From: Deltaproteobacteria bacterium
GTDB taxonomy: Bacteria; Desulfobacterota; Binatia; HRBIN30
Reading direction: 5' to 3'
NCBI GenBank assembly: GCA_017860575.1
Contig: JAGDMS010000042.1
Coordinates: forward strand, 1 to 32,846
DNA: 32,846 nucleotides
How positions within the stretch are numbered: the stretch's first letter is position 1; every line of letters starts with the position of its first letter. Below the pieces are notes generated by a model. It worked only from the letters and a program-made list of their open reading frames with translations. It was not told where the DNA came from and did not search any database. Positions 1-7,882 of this stretch are shown here, piece after piece. Both the position numbers and the translations under genes were made by a program.

Positions 1-16
1 GAGTAGTGGTGCGCGG

Positions 17-940
17 TCATCGGCTGAACTCCAGTGGCGGCAGGGAGATCTCCCGCAACGACTCAAGCGGGTGACCGTTGTGCTCCATGTAGTGGCGAAT
101 GCGGACCCGCTGCCACAGCCCGAGGCGGCGCTGCGGGGACAAGCACAGGTCCTGCGCCGCACGCTGGATGAGGCCGTGATCGATCTCCGGCTGATCGCGC
201 GCAAATCCGGTGAGCAGGGCGTTGTCACACAAGACGTTGATGACGCGGGGTAACCCGCCGCTGAAGCGGTAGAGGGCGGCGTAGGCCCGGGGCGTGAACA
301 GCTCGTCGGTTCGCCCGGCCCTGGCCAACCGCGAACGGACGTAGCGGATGGTTTCCGCGAAATCGAACGCCTTCAGCTGGAACCGCAACGCCACCCGCTG
401 GCGCAACTGGCGCATTTCGCTGCGTTGCAGCTGCTCCACCAACTCGGGCTGCCCCACGAGCAGGACCTGCAGCAGCTTGGCACGCGACGTCTCGAAGTTG
501 GTCAGCAGCCGGATTTCTTCCAGTAGCTCGCGCGAGAGCGCGTGGGCTTCATCGATCACGACCACGACGCGGCGACCGGCGGCCAACTGCGCCAGCAAGA
601 ACATGTGCAATGCCCGCATCGCGTCGAGCACCGACGATTCCGGCGGCAAGCGAAACTCGGCGAGCAAGTGCTGATAGAGGCCGCGGCGCGACATGCCGGG
701 GTTGAAGGCGACGGCACTGCACACCCGATCGCCGAGGTGGGTGAGCAACGTGTGCACCAGCGTGGTCTTGCCCGTGCCGACCTCACCGCTCAGCAGTGCA
801 AACCCCTTGGCGTCGCAAATCGCATAGAGCAAACCCGCCAGGGCTTCGCGGTGTTGCCGGCTGAGGAAAACGAAACGCGGGTCGGGACTGAGCGAAAATG
901 GCGATTCGCGAAGCGCGTAGAACCCGTCGTACAGTGCCAT
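17..940 (-). CDS. ExeA/XrtA-associated AAA ATPase
   Basis: This 307-residue P-loop ATPase is of the ExeA/GspA type found beside exosortase (PEP-CTERM) polysaccharide loci. Walker A GEVGTGKTT lies at residues 52-60 and Walker B VVVVIDE at about 126-132. A sensor-like stretch LLVGQPEL lies near 160. The N-terminus (FYALRESPFSLSPDPRF) is the usual family opening. The ATG at 940 is chosen because the family motif begins at once. No peptidoglycan-binding C-terminal domain is present, unlike full ExeA. Its place near prsK, prsR and a NusG-like gene supports the XrtA-associated subtype; its exact role in export or assembly is unknown. It runs opposite to prsK and prsR, with the broken crp gene between. 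Confidence 0.88.
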   Translation of the reverse strand: MALYDGFYALRESPFSLSPDPRFVFLSRQHREALAGLLYAICDAKGFALLSGEVGTGKTTLVHTLLTHLGDRVCSAVAFNPGMSRRGLYQHLLAEFRLPPESSVLDAMRALHMFLLAQLAAGRRVVVVIDEAHALSRELLEEIRLLTNFETSRAKLLQVLLVGQPELVEQLQRSEMRQLRQRVALRFQLKAFDFAETIRYVRSRLARAGRTDELFTPRAYAALYRFSGGLPRVINVLCDNALLTGFARDQPEIDHGLIQRAAQDLCLSPQRRLGLWQRVRIRHYMEHNGHPLESLREISLPPLEFSR

Positions 941-1374
941 TCAATCTATCCGCTGCTAGACCACCAGGAATTCAGCTGGTCCCACCTCTCCAGCGCACAC
1001 AATAGGAAAAGGCACATCGACGAGGTAGTAAATTCGCACTCTCCATGCAGCGCAAAGCGTGCTTTTGCACACTTGCGGCAGAGCCGCGCGCCGACGGCGG
1101 TTCGGAGAGGACAGACGACCGACGACAGAGGACAGATTGTCGAGGCATATCCCGGCCGTGTGCCGTGCTATGCGCTGTGGGAGGGTGTCTCGAATCCCGG
1201 CCGCCACGGAGGGCGTCCGCCACTGGTGCTGATGAACACGCGAAGCATCACTCGGTGGCTGCAGGCCTCCGCGCCTGCAGCATCGGTTTTGAGACCGCCG
1301 CTCTCGCCCCTATGCGAGGGCGCGGGACCAAGGACACGTGACGCAAGGGCTAGGAATTCAATGCGTCAAGCCCG
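941..1374. other. Intergenic region with one perfect hairpin
   Basis: About 430 bases between two minus-strand genes, with no supportable ORF. Around 1107-1135 is a degenerate GAC/ACAGA-rich tract that resembles one near 24970. A perfect stem-loop lies at 1258-1281. The ATPase promoter may lie just upstream of 940, but I see no convincing -35/-10 pair. Confidence 0.5.
1258..1281. repeat. Perfect 9-bp inverted repeat (stem-loop)
   Basis: The arms GCTGCAGGC (1258-1266) and GCCTGCAGC (1273-1281) pair perfectly around a 6-base loop. On the plus strand a short TTTT follows at 1287-1290. Both flanking genes are on the minus strand, where no T-run follows. It is therefore either a weak terminator for plus-strand transcripts or a structured element in the crp 3' region. 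Confidence 0.45.
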
Positions 1375-2215
1375 CTAGTGCCGGGCATTTGACACGGCGG
1401 TGCCGCGCAGAACCTCCCGCCGCGGTTCGCGCCCCTGTTTGCCCAGCAGTTCACCAACCACCGCCGGCATCGGCGACACGATCCCAGGCGTCAGCATCTT
1501 CTTGAGGAGGTCCTCCCGCAACAGCAGATAGCGGCCCTCTTCCTTCACGAAAATCCCGGCTTTGGCGAGCTCCTTGAGGTGTTTGCTGATCATCGGGCGT
1601 GATGCCCCGACGAGTTCGCCGAAATCTTCGTGCGACAGGCGGATCGAAATGAGCTTCCCGCGCGCGTCGGTGATGCCAAACATCCGGGCGATTTCATGGA
1701 TGACGTACGCCAGCCGGCTGCGCACGTCCATGGTCAGCAAGGTCAACAACCGCACACACAAGTGGGCCCATCGGCTTTCCACGCTTTCGACGACACGGAC
1801 CAGTTCCGGGCCCGGAAGATCGCACAAGTGGGCGGCGACCCGCGCAGCCGCGATGATGGCAACGCGGCTGCGCGATGATGGCAACGCGGCTGCGCGACTG
1901 GACCTCCGCCAGGAAGACCTGCCCCGAATCGTGTTCGTGCGGATCCTTCACGCGAAAATCGGTGAATCCCAGGATCTGCCCGCCGCGCACGATGTGCACC
2001 AGCAGGCGCTCGCCGCTGGCGGTGCCGTAATACAACCGCGCCTCACCGCTGAGCAATAAATAGAGCAGGTCCGTCGGTTCGCCGGGGTGGAAAACGGACG
2101 CGCCCTTTTCGTACTCGACGATGTGCGCAATCTGCGTGATCGCAGCAGCCGTCTCCGCCGGCCACAGCATCCGGTCAACGAGTGTGGTGCGAAGTGCATG
2201 TTGCCAGGTGTCCAT
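1375..2215 (-). pseudogene. Crp/Fnr-family regulator split by frameshift
   Basis: Two overlapping frames together make one Crp/Fnr-type regulator. The first begins at ATG 2215 with a good ribosome site (AAAGGG). It encodes the cyclic-nucleotide-binding-like domain: FHPGEPTDLLYLLLSGEARL at residues 42-61 and further beta-roll sequence to about residue 115. It then runs into nonsense and stops at 1694. The second frame (to the TAG at 1375) carries the dimer helix and the winged helix, with the recognition-helix stretch ELVGASRPMISKHLKEL. The break falls exactly on a 22-bp tandem duplication. Removing one copy gives a continuous protein of about 272 residues. The TTG that opens the second frame lies inside the repeat and has no ribosome site. 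The gene is divergent from prsK, so it may once have controlled this locus. A real pseudogene, a phase-variable switch and an assembly error are all possible. Confidence 0.85.
1849..1897. repeat. 22-bp tandem duplication inside crp-like gene
   Basis: The unit CGATGATGGCAACGCGGCTG+CG occurs at 1851-1872 and again, without mismatch, at 1873-1894. The period-22 match extends 2 bases to the left and 3 to the right. Because 22 is not a multiple of 3, the second copy shifts the reading frame. Both frames read SRSRVAIIA across the repeat, which dates the duplication to after the gene was intact. Confidence 0.95.
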
Positions 2216-2803
2216 TCGGTCGCCCTTTCACGTAGGCTTGCGCTTCGAGTGCCCCACCTGCAACCGCACCACTTAAGTCCGAAGCACCAAATCTGGTTTG
2301 TATACTTACTAGTTTTTGGGGGGCAATGTCAATCGACAACACGACAAGTCTTGGAAGAATTTGAATGGTTTGACGCGACCAGAAGCACCGCGAATTTAGC
2401 ATAATTACATAGCTTATGCGCACCCGTCGGCGGCGCGCGCCCGCGTCGTCTTCAGCACCCTGCCGGCGCACGCGGGCGTGGTGGCGAGTCTTTACGAAAC
2501 ATGGCGCGATGTCAGTTGAGTACCGCCCTCCGTTTTTCCGGCCGACAAACCACAGTCACTGAAAATCAACCGCAAGCGGCGGAAGGGGCGAACTATGTCA
2601 AGTAATTACGTGAATATTCGGCCGGAAGCGCCAATTATTGCTGCCCCGCGTCCCCGCCGTTGACTACAAGTACTCTCCAAGAGTGGCGTGTGGTCCGCAA
2701 GGTCCAGTGAAACGGCGCCGCAGAAACGGCTGAGCGAATCGGCGTAGTGAACGCGTGAGCGTGTGCCGGACGTGGCTGAGTCGCAAACAGGTCGTGACGT
2801 GCA
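2216..2803. other. Divergent intergenic region, crp-like / prsK
   Basis: About 590 bases between divergent genes. The stretch 2270-2420 is clearly more AT-rich than its surroundings and should hold the promoters. A 6-bp inverted repeat GCATAA/TTATGC (2399-2404 and 2414-2419, 9-base spacer) looks like an operator. I find no sigma-54 consensus and no clean Crp/Fnr palindrome. A 22-codon ORF with a ribosome site is listed separately. Confidence 0.5.
2595..2663 (+). CDS. Possible 22-residue small ORF upstream of prsK
   Basis: ATG at 2595 is preceded by GGAAGGGG at suitable spacing, and the frame closes at TGA 2661-2663. The product begins MSSNYVNIRP and is basic at its end. I recognise no family. 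It lies 140 bases before prsK and could be a leader peptide or chance. Confidence 0.2.
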   Translation: MSSNYVNIRPEAPIIAAPRPRR

Positions 2804-4927
2804 GTGGAACAGTTGATCGTTGACATCACCAGCGCATGTGCCGTGTCGGCTGGCATCGTGGGAGTTCTTTGCCTGGCTGCTCCGGCCACACGCGGCGGGG
2901 CCTCGAGCTTACTCGGACTGTCCTGGGCCGCTTCCGCGTTGTGGGCACTTGCGATTTCCTTGTTTGTCCGCGCGCCGTTCTCCGCAACGAATGCCCGACT
3001 GCTGTTGACCGCCCTCTGTCTGGTCGGTTTGCCCTGGTTACTGCTGGCACTGAGTTACCGCGAGGACAGCGTCCGCGCCGCACTCTCGCGCTGGCGGCCG
3101 CTGTTGCTGAGCCTCGCCGTCGCTGACGTGACCGCTGCCGCGGTGATGTGGTTGCACGGCGTCGACTGGGTGACGGGCATCGGTTCCGAGCCCACGATCG
3201 TCGTGACCCGTGCCGGCTTGCTTGCCGCCGCGGTCAGCGCCGTACCAGCCGGTGTGGCGTTGGCGCTTTTCACTGCGCGCAGCTGGAGCGATGTACTGGA
3301 GATGCCCTGGCTTTGGGTCAGCGCGATCGGCGCCATCGCGAGCCTGCTGTGGGCCGCGTGCAGCCTGCTCTGGCACGGGTACGTTGCTTTGCATGCGTTG
3401 GTGGCGGCTGATGCGCTCGGCGGTGTGGCCGCCGCGGTCGGCGTGGTGGCCATGGGGCAAACGCTTCCGAGCCCCCGTCCGCTCGTACCCTCACGACGAT
3501 TCGTGTACGGGGCCTCCGTTGCCGGTCTGATCATCGCCTACCTCGTGGCCGCGCACTTCGCGTTTTACTGGGCATCTGGTTTTCCGGCGCGGGCACTCCA
3601 ACAAGTACTTCCGGCCCTTGCATTTACCGTGGTGGCGGCTTTGGTGATTTTCCTGGGTTCCGAGCGGACGCGGCACCGCTTGTGGGTGGCGGTGGGCCAG
3701 CACCTCTTCCGCACCAAGCACGACTACGGCGAGGCGTGGATCCGCCTCACCGCAATTGTCTCGACCGCGGACACGGCGGCGGTGCTCCTCCAACAGACGG
3801 TGGCGTTTTGCCGTGAGCTGCTCTGCGTCCCGGAGGTCAGTGTCTGGCTTGCCGATGCGGCCGGAGCGTTCCGACGGATCGTCACCGCGTCGGCCGACTC
3901 GCCCCGCGGTCGCTTGGAGGACGCGGACGATTGTGGTCCCCTCGCCCACGCCGCTGCATCTCCCATTCTGCAGCTGGCCGAGGTCCGCGATGCGGCGCAG
4001 CTCGGCCGCATCACCGGGGCATCCTTTTCCGGCCCCCTGCTGGTCAACGGCCGCACCGTGGGTGTACTCGCCGTCGGCAGCAGCGCCGCACCGGCGACTC
4101 TCGACGAGGAAGACCGGCAAGTGCTTCGCCACGTGGCCGCACAGGTTGCCAGCTCCCTTGGCCTCTTCCAACTCGGCGAGGAGATCGCCGAGACCCGTGC
4201 GGTCCGCTCGCTCGACCGCGTCTCCACATTCGTGCTCCACGATCTGAAGAATCTGGTCGCCCAACAGTCGTTCGTGCTCGAAAACGCAGCGCAGTTCGGT
4301 GGCGACCCGCGGTTCGTGACCGACGCGCTGGCGGCGTTCGAGGATTCCACCAACCGCATGCGTGCACTGATCCGGCGCCTACACGCGAAGAAGCCGGGCC
4401 TGCCGATTGCCGGCAAGCAGTGCGATCTGCTGGCGTTGGTGCGGGACCTCTTGGGGCAACCGCAAATCATGTTGCCACGCGGATGCCGCCTGCATCTGGA
4501 GCTGCCCGCCGATACCGCTGCCTGTGTCGTTCCAGTCGATCGGGACGACCTGACGCAAGTCCTCACCAATCTGCTGGTGAACGCCGCGGAAAGCCTCCGC
4601 TCGGCCGACGGGGACGTCACGGTCGCGATCGCGCCCGTGGCCGCCGGTTGGCAGCTGACGGTGCGCGACACGGGCTGCGGCATCCCCGCCGCGTTCTTGC
4701 GCGACAAGCTGTTCCGCGCCTTCCACACCACGAAGAAGGGCGGACTCGGGATCGGCCTCTACCAGTGCAAGACCGTGATTGAGGCCAGTGGCGGCTCGAT
4801 TATGCTCACCAGTCGGGAACAGGTCGGGACCACCGCCACGGTGGTGCTCCCGGCAGTGCCGCGACCGCCGTACGAAACCGCTTGCAGGGAAGTCGAATAT
4901 GGACAAACCGACGCTGCTTGTCGTTGA
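2804..4927 (+). CDS. prsK: PrsK, XrtA/PEP-CTERM system histidine kinase
   Basis: A 707-residue membrane sensor kinase that should phosphorylate PrsR, encoded next to it. The first roughly 290 residues are mostly hydrophobic helices in the inner membrane. A GAF-like domain follows (about 320-455). The dimerisation segment FVLHDLKNLVAQQ has its phospho-accepting His at 479. The ATPase domain shows the N box (LTNLLVNAAESL), DTGCGIP and GLGIGLYQCKTVIEASGG. The HDLKN form of the H box and the overall layout match the PrsK family of exosortase loci. Translation is taken from GTG 2804, where the ribosome site is weak. The 3' end overlaps prsR by 29 bases, so the two are probably co-translated. The signal sensed is unknown. 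Confidence 0.9.
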   Translation: MEQLIVDITSACAVSAGIVGVLCLAAPATRGGASSLLGLSWAASALWALAISLFVRAPFSATNARLLLTALCLVGLPWLLLALSYREDSVRAALSRWRPLLLSLAVADVTAAAVMWLHGVDWVTGIGSEPTIVVTRAGLLAAAVSAVPAGVALALFTARSWSDVLEMPWLWVSAIGAIASLLWAACSLLWHGYVALHALVAADALGGVAAAVGVVAMGQTLPSPRPLVPSRRFVYGASVAGLIIAYLVAAHFAFYWASGFPARALQQVLPALAFTVVAALVIFLGSERTRHRLWVAVGQHLFRTKHDYGEAWIRLTAIVSTADTAAVLLQQTVAFCRELLCVPEVSVWLADAAGAFRRIVTASADSPRGRLEDADDCGPLAHAAASPILQLAEVRDAAQLGRITGASFSGPLLVNGRTVGVLAVGSSAAPATLDEEDRQVLRHVAAQVASSLGLFQLGEEIAETRAVRSLDRVSTFVLHDLKNLVAQQSFVLENAAQFGGDPRFVTDALAAFEDSTNRMRALIRRLHAKKPGLPIAGKQCDLLALVRDLLGQPQIMLPRGCRLHLELPADTAACVVPVDRDDLTQVLTNLLVNAAESLRSADGDVTVAIAPVAAGWQLTVRDTGCGIPAAFLRDKLFRAFHTTKKGGLGIGLYQCKTVIEASGGSIMLTSREQVGTTATVVLPAVPRPPYETACREVEYGQTDAACR

Positions 4928-6272
4928 CGACCACGAGCACATCCTCAAACAGCTGAGCTGGGCGCTCAGCAACGATTTCACCGTGCACACCGCGACAAGC
5001 AAGGAGGCGGCCATCGCGGCGATCGGCCGTGAGCAGCCAGCGCTGATGACGGTCGACCTCGCCCTCGGACCGGACGATAGCCAACGCCGGCAAGGGTTCG
5101 AAGTGCTGCAGGAAGCCCTCTGTGTGGACCCGGCGATGAAGGTCATCGTCATCACCAGCGACCAGGAAGAGGCGACCGCGATCGAGGCGGTCACGCTGGG
5201 TGCATTCGACTACTTCGTCAAACCCCTGCCCTTGGACGATCTGCGCGTCGCCCTGCGTCGTGCCGCCTACTTGGGCAACCTGCACCGGCAGGCGCGCGGC
5301 ATGGCGGAGCCTCCGCAGGACGACGGCACCGGCATGATCGGAAATTCCGCCACCATGTTGACCCTGCGCCAGCGCATCCGCCGCGTCGCCGCCACCGATC
5401 TGACCGCGCTAGTCCTCGGCGAAAGCGGCGTGGGGAAGGAGCTGGTGGCGCGCGCCATCGCCAATTTCAGCACGCGCCAGAATCAGCCGTACGTCGTCGT
5501 CAACTGTGCGGCCATCCCCGACACGCTGCTGGAAACCGAGCTGTTTGGGCACGAGAAGGGATCCTTTACCGGCGCTCATGCCCAGAAAAAGGGGAAGTTC
5601 GAGCTGGCGGACCACGGCACGCTCTTTCTCGACGAGATCGGCGATCTCAACCCGGAGCTGCAGGCAAAGTTGTTGCGCTTCCTGCAAGAGCGCAGCATCG
5701 AGCGCCTCGGCAGTAACCGGCCGATTCAGCTCGATGTGCGGATCGTAGCCGCGACCAACCGCGACCTGGAACGGGCGGTGCAGGACACCCGATTTCGTGA
5801 GGACCTGTATTATCGGCTGAAGGTGCTGCCGGTGCGCGTGCCACCGTTGCGTGAGCGCGATGACGACGTGCTGGTCTTGGCTCGCTACTTTCTGGAACAA
5901 CTGGCGCGCGATATGCACACGCCAGCGAAGCGGCTCGCCCACGAGACGGAGGCCGCACTGCGACGGCATCAATGGCCCGGCAATGTTCGGGAGTTGGAGA
6001 ACGTCGTCAAGTCGGGGGCCGTGACCTGCCGCGGCGCCGTCATTTCCGCAAAGGACCTGGACCTGGAACCGGTGGTCGAGCCCCCGCGCAATCTGCGCCT
6101 AGCCCGTGACGAACTGGAACGTGACCTCATCGAGCGGGCCCTGCGGCGCAACGACGGGGTCATCAGCCGGGCCGCCCGCGATCTGTCGATCAGCCGTGTC
6201 ACGCTTTACGATCTGCTGACGAAGCACGGCCTCCGCGTTCCCACGGGGGACGAAAAAGCCCAGGGCTACTGA
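4899..6272 (+). CDS. prsR: PrsR, sigma-54 response regulator of PEP-CTERM systems
   Basis: A 457-residue NtrC-type activator. The receiver domain occupies residues 1-120 with acidic pair D10-D11, phospho-acceptor D53, T86 and K108. The AAA+ domain has Walker A GESGVGKE (174-181), the sigma-54 contact loop GSFTGA (221-226, Ser where many have Ala) and Walker B TLFLDE (241-246). A Fis-type helix-turn-helix fills about 418-445. ATG 4899 is preferred over longer frames because AGGGA precedes it and the receiver begins at once. With PrsK it forms the two-component pair that, in studied bacteria, activates PEP-CTERM genes with RpoN. A sigma-54 promoter with paired upstream motifs lies 0.9 kb downstream. 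Confidence 0.93.
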   Translation: MDKPTLLVVDDHEHILKQLSWALSNDFTVHTATSKEAAIAAIGREQPALMTVDLALGPDDSQRRQGFEVLQEALCVDPAMKVIVITSDQEEATAIEAVTLGAFDYFVKPLPLDDLRVALRRAAYLGNLHRQARGMAEPPQDDGTGMIGNSATMLTLRQRIRRVAATDLTALVLGESGVGKELVARAIANFSTRQNQPYVVVNCAAIPDTLLETELFGHEKGSFTGAHAQKKGKFELADHGTLFLDEIGDLNPELQAKLLRFLQERSIERLGSNRPIQLDVRIVAATNRDLERAVQDTRFREDLYYRLKVLPVRVPPLRERDDDVLVLARYFLEQLARDMHTPAKRLAHETEAALRRHQWPGNVRELENVVKSGAVTCRGAVISAKDLDLEPVVEPPRNLRLARDELERDLIERALRRNDGVISRAARDLSISRVTLYDLLTKHGLRVPTGDEKAQGY

Positions 6273-6307
6273 ATCGGCGGCACAGCCGATACGGACGAAG
6301 AACGCCT

Positions 6308-6841
6308 ATGATGGACACTGCCCTGGATCTGGACGACGTCAACAACCGGTATGGCGCCGCGTGGTACGTGCTGCGGACGCAACCGCATCGCGAGCGCGTG
6401 GCCGAGCAGTTCCTCGCGGAACGCAACGTGGCCAGCTACCTGCCGCAGATGGCGCGCTGGCCCGGGCCGGTCCTCGGTGCGGCCATTCGACCCATCTTCC
6501 CCGGCTATCTCTTCGTGTTCACGGTGCTGGCGGAGGCCGCGGTGCGCATCATGCGCACCCCCGGCGTCAGGGAATTCGTCCGCTTCGGTGGCGAGCCGGC
6601 AAGCGTCGACGAGGCCGTCATTGCCTTCCTGCGCGCGCGTGAGGGGCCGGACGGACTGATTCGGTGCGACCAGGGGGTGCGGGAGAACGCCGAAGTCCGC
6701 ATCGTGCAGGGGCCCTTCCGGGGCCTGACGGCGATCGTGGAGGAACGGTTGCCGACCCGGCAGCGGATTCGTGTCCTGATGGAAATTCTGCAGCGCACCA
6801 CACGGGTCGAACTGCCGGAAAGATGGGTGAGACAAGCGTGA
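6308..6841 (+). CDS. NusG/RfaH-like transcription elongation factor
   Basis: A 177-residue NusG paralogue. The NGN domain begins at AWYVLRTQPHRERVAEQFL and contains IFPGYLFVF. A KOW-type segment near the C-terminus reads RIVQGPFRGLTAIVEE. Specialised NusG-like proteins of this kind act as operon-specific antiterminators, often for long polysaccharide operons, and one is common beside XrtA systems. Only 35 bases separate it from prsR, so it is probably in the same transcript. Its target operon is not in the window. It opens with two ATG codons (6308 and 6311), and the ribosome site (GAAG) is modest. It is unlikely to be the housekeeping nusG: no secE or ribosomal protein genes are near and the sequence is divergent. 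Confidence 0.85.
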   Translation: MMDTALDLDDVNNRYGAAWYVLRTQPHRERVAEQFLAERNVASYLPQMARWPGPVLGAAIRPIFPGYLFVFTVLAEAAVRIMRTPGVREFVRFGGEPASVDEAVIAFLRAREGPDGLIRCDQGVRENAEVRIVQGPFRGLTAIVEERLPTRQRIRVLMEILQRTTRVELPERWVRQA

Positions 6842-6930
6842 GCGTGTCAGTAGCACTGGGCCTCCGGGTCGTGAGCCGCCATTGCCCACGATCCCTTTCT
6901 GCGTCGCGCACTACGCGGCACCGTACCGTC

Positions 6931-6952
6931 ACGTCGGAATCGTTTACACTCC
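6931..6952 (+). promoter_or_regulatory. Putative PrsR enhancer site, copy A
   Basis: The motif ACGTCGGAATC followed by GTTTACACTCC matches copy B at 18 of 22 positions. It is an imperfect dyad (GT...AA...TT...AC). Its centre is about 219 bases before the predicted start of the sigma-54 transcript, a normal distance for an enhancer-binding protein. Assignment to PrsR is inference from proximity. Confidence 0.5.
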
Positions 6953-7053
6953 GGTCCGTAACCTTGCTCGGCTTGCACTCCGGCAATACCTCCGCTTGCT
7001 ACAAGGGTTTTCTCGGTGGGTCAGCAGCGCGGGAAACAAAGTCGGCTGCGGCG

Positions 7054-7075
7054 ACGTCGGAATCCCTTACAGTTC
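7054..7075 (+). promoter_or_regulatory. Putative PrsR enhancer site, copy B
   Basis: The motif ACGTCGGAATC followed by CCTTACAGTTC shares 18 of 22 positions with copy A, which lies exactly 123 bases upstream. Its centre is about 95 bases before the predicted start of the sigma-54 transcript. I found no third full copy in the window. Confidence 0.5.
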
Positions 7076-7133
7076 CCACAACGGAGGCGATCGTGCTCCG
7101 GAGATTTTCGCCCGCCCACTTTTCTCCCAGTGC

Positions 7134-7149
7134 TGGCCTGATCCTTGCT
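7134..7149 (+). promoter_or_regulatory. Sigma-54 (RpoN) promoter, -24/-12
   Basis: TGGCCTGATCCTTGCT matches the consensus TGGCACG-N4-TTGCW at all but two positions. The GG (7135-7136) and GC (7147-7148) are exactly 10 bases apart. Transcription should begin near 7160 and read into the HTH gene at 7340. prsR, a sigma-54 activator gene, lies just upstream. Confidence 0.75.
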
Positions 7150-7339
7150 CGTTGTGTCCGTATTTCTACGGAGCACCCTGCGCGACGTTAGGACGACCAC
7201 GGTGGACACCACAAACGGCATGAATCAGGAGACGGTGGAGCCGGCGTCGGTCGGGGGCGCTCGGAATTATGGGGCCGTTGACGCGGCGGCACGCCAACGG
7301 CCGCTGCGGCGCCGCTCCAGCGGAGAAGGGAGTTTCAAG

Positions 7340-7798
7340 ATGGACATGAGCGGTGCACCCGTTTTCGCGGCGGCGATACCGCCCGCTGCAGCATCCAGTC
7401 ACGACGACGGGCAACCTACCCCAACCACAGCTGGCGTGGCAGCACAGACGGCACGGAAACGGCTGTGGTCGGCCGAGCAGCGCGTGCAAATTGTCCTGGA
7501 AAGTCTGCGCGGAAAGCAGCCGAACACGCAGATTTGCCGACGGTACGAGATCAGCGAGCCCACCCTGTACAAGTGGCGCCAGCTCTTCCTGGAAGGTGGT
7601 AAGGCCTTTCTGTCCGGCGCCGGCCCCGCAAGCGTCCAGCGGATTGCGGAGGAGAACCGCCAACTGCGGGAGATGCTGCTCGACCTCTCGCTTGCCTACC
7701 ATCGGCTTCGATCCAACGCATCCAAGCCAGAGGAGCTAACACTCACCTCCCACGGGCGTCGCTTGCCGTCAGGCCGCACGCGCCCCCCCGGGACCTGA
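7340..7798 (+). CDS. Orphan IS3 orfA-like helix-turn-helix protein
   Basis: A 152-residue protein with a transposase-type HTH (residues about 40-80; RVQIVLESLRGKQPN, then YEISEPTLYKWRQLFLEGG). A helical, leucine-rich segment (RIAEENRQLREMLLDLSLAY) follows, like the leucine zipper of IS3-family OrfA. The first 40 residues are low-complexity, rich in Ala and Pro. ATG 7340 is chosen for the ribosome site GAAGGGAG eight bases upstream. No orfB, no terminal inverted repeats and no target duplication are visible, so this is not an intact insertion sequence. A sigma-54 promoter with enhancer-like motifs precedes it. It may be a domesticated DNA-binding regulator or a transposon remnant. Confidence 0.7.
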   Translation: MDMSGAPVFAAAIPPAAASSHDDGQPTPTTAGVAAQTARKRLWSAEQRVQIVLESLRGKQPNTQICRRYEISEPTLYKWRQLFLEGGKAFLSGAGPASVQRIAEENRQLREMLLDLSLAYHRLRSNASKPEELTLTSHGRRLPSGRTRPPGT

Positions 7799-7821
7799 TC
7801 ACGGTCACGCCCCGCATCTGG

Positions 7822-7837
7822 GCGCTCCACGGAGCGC
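7822..7837. promoter_or_regulatory. Perfect 16-bp dyad between HTH and kinase genes
   Basis: GCGCTCC-AC-GGAGCGC is a perfect 7-bp inverted repeat with a 2-base centre. It sits between the HTH gene stop and the kinase start. It could be an operator or an intercistronic hairpin. No T-run follows. Confidence 0.35.
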
Positions 7838-7882
7838 GCGCGGTTCGTCAGCCCTCCGCTCCGGTGGGGCGCGAACGGCGCC

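Larger units (their letters stand above)
6842..7339 (+). other. Regulatory intergenic region before HTH gene
   Basis: About 500 bases. It contains two copies of a roughly 22-bp motif (6931 and 7054) and a strong sigma-54 promoter match at 7134-7149, all listed separately. An open frame continues upstream of the HTH gene from 7145, but it lacks a ribosome site and crosses the promoter, so I treat this part as leader. Confidence 0.6.

Noticed and set aside
1258-1290. Hairpin plus TTTT as terminator of the flanking genes
   Set aside because: Both flanking genes are on the minus strand, where the hairpin is not followed by T residues.
542-1378. Plus-strand ORF of 278 codons antisense to the AAA ATPase
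   Set aside because: It overlaps a gene with clear Walker motifs; its own translation has no recognisable domain and the length is expected for GC-rich antisense frames.
6982-6995. Second sigma-54-like site, GG-N10-GC
   Set aside because: Spacing fits, but the -12 element reads CCGC instead of TTGC and TGGC is absent.
7145-7339. N-terminal extension of the HTH gene from 7145
   Set aside because: It would begin inside the -12 box of the sigma-54 promoter, has no ribosome site and adds only low-complexity sequence; ATG 7340 has a strong site.
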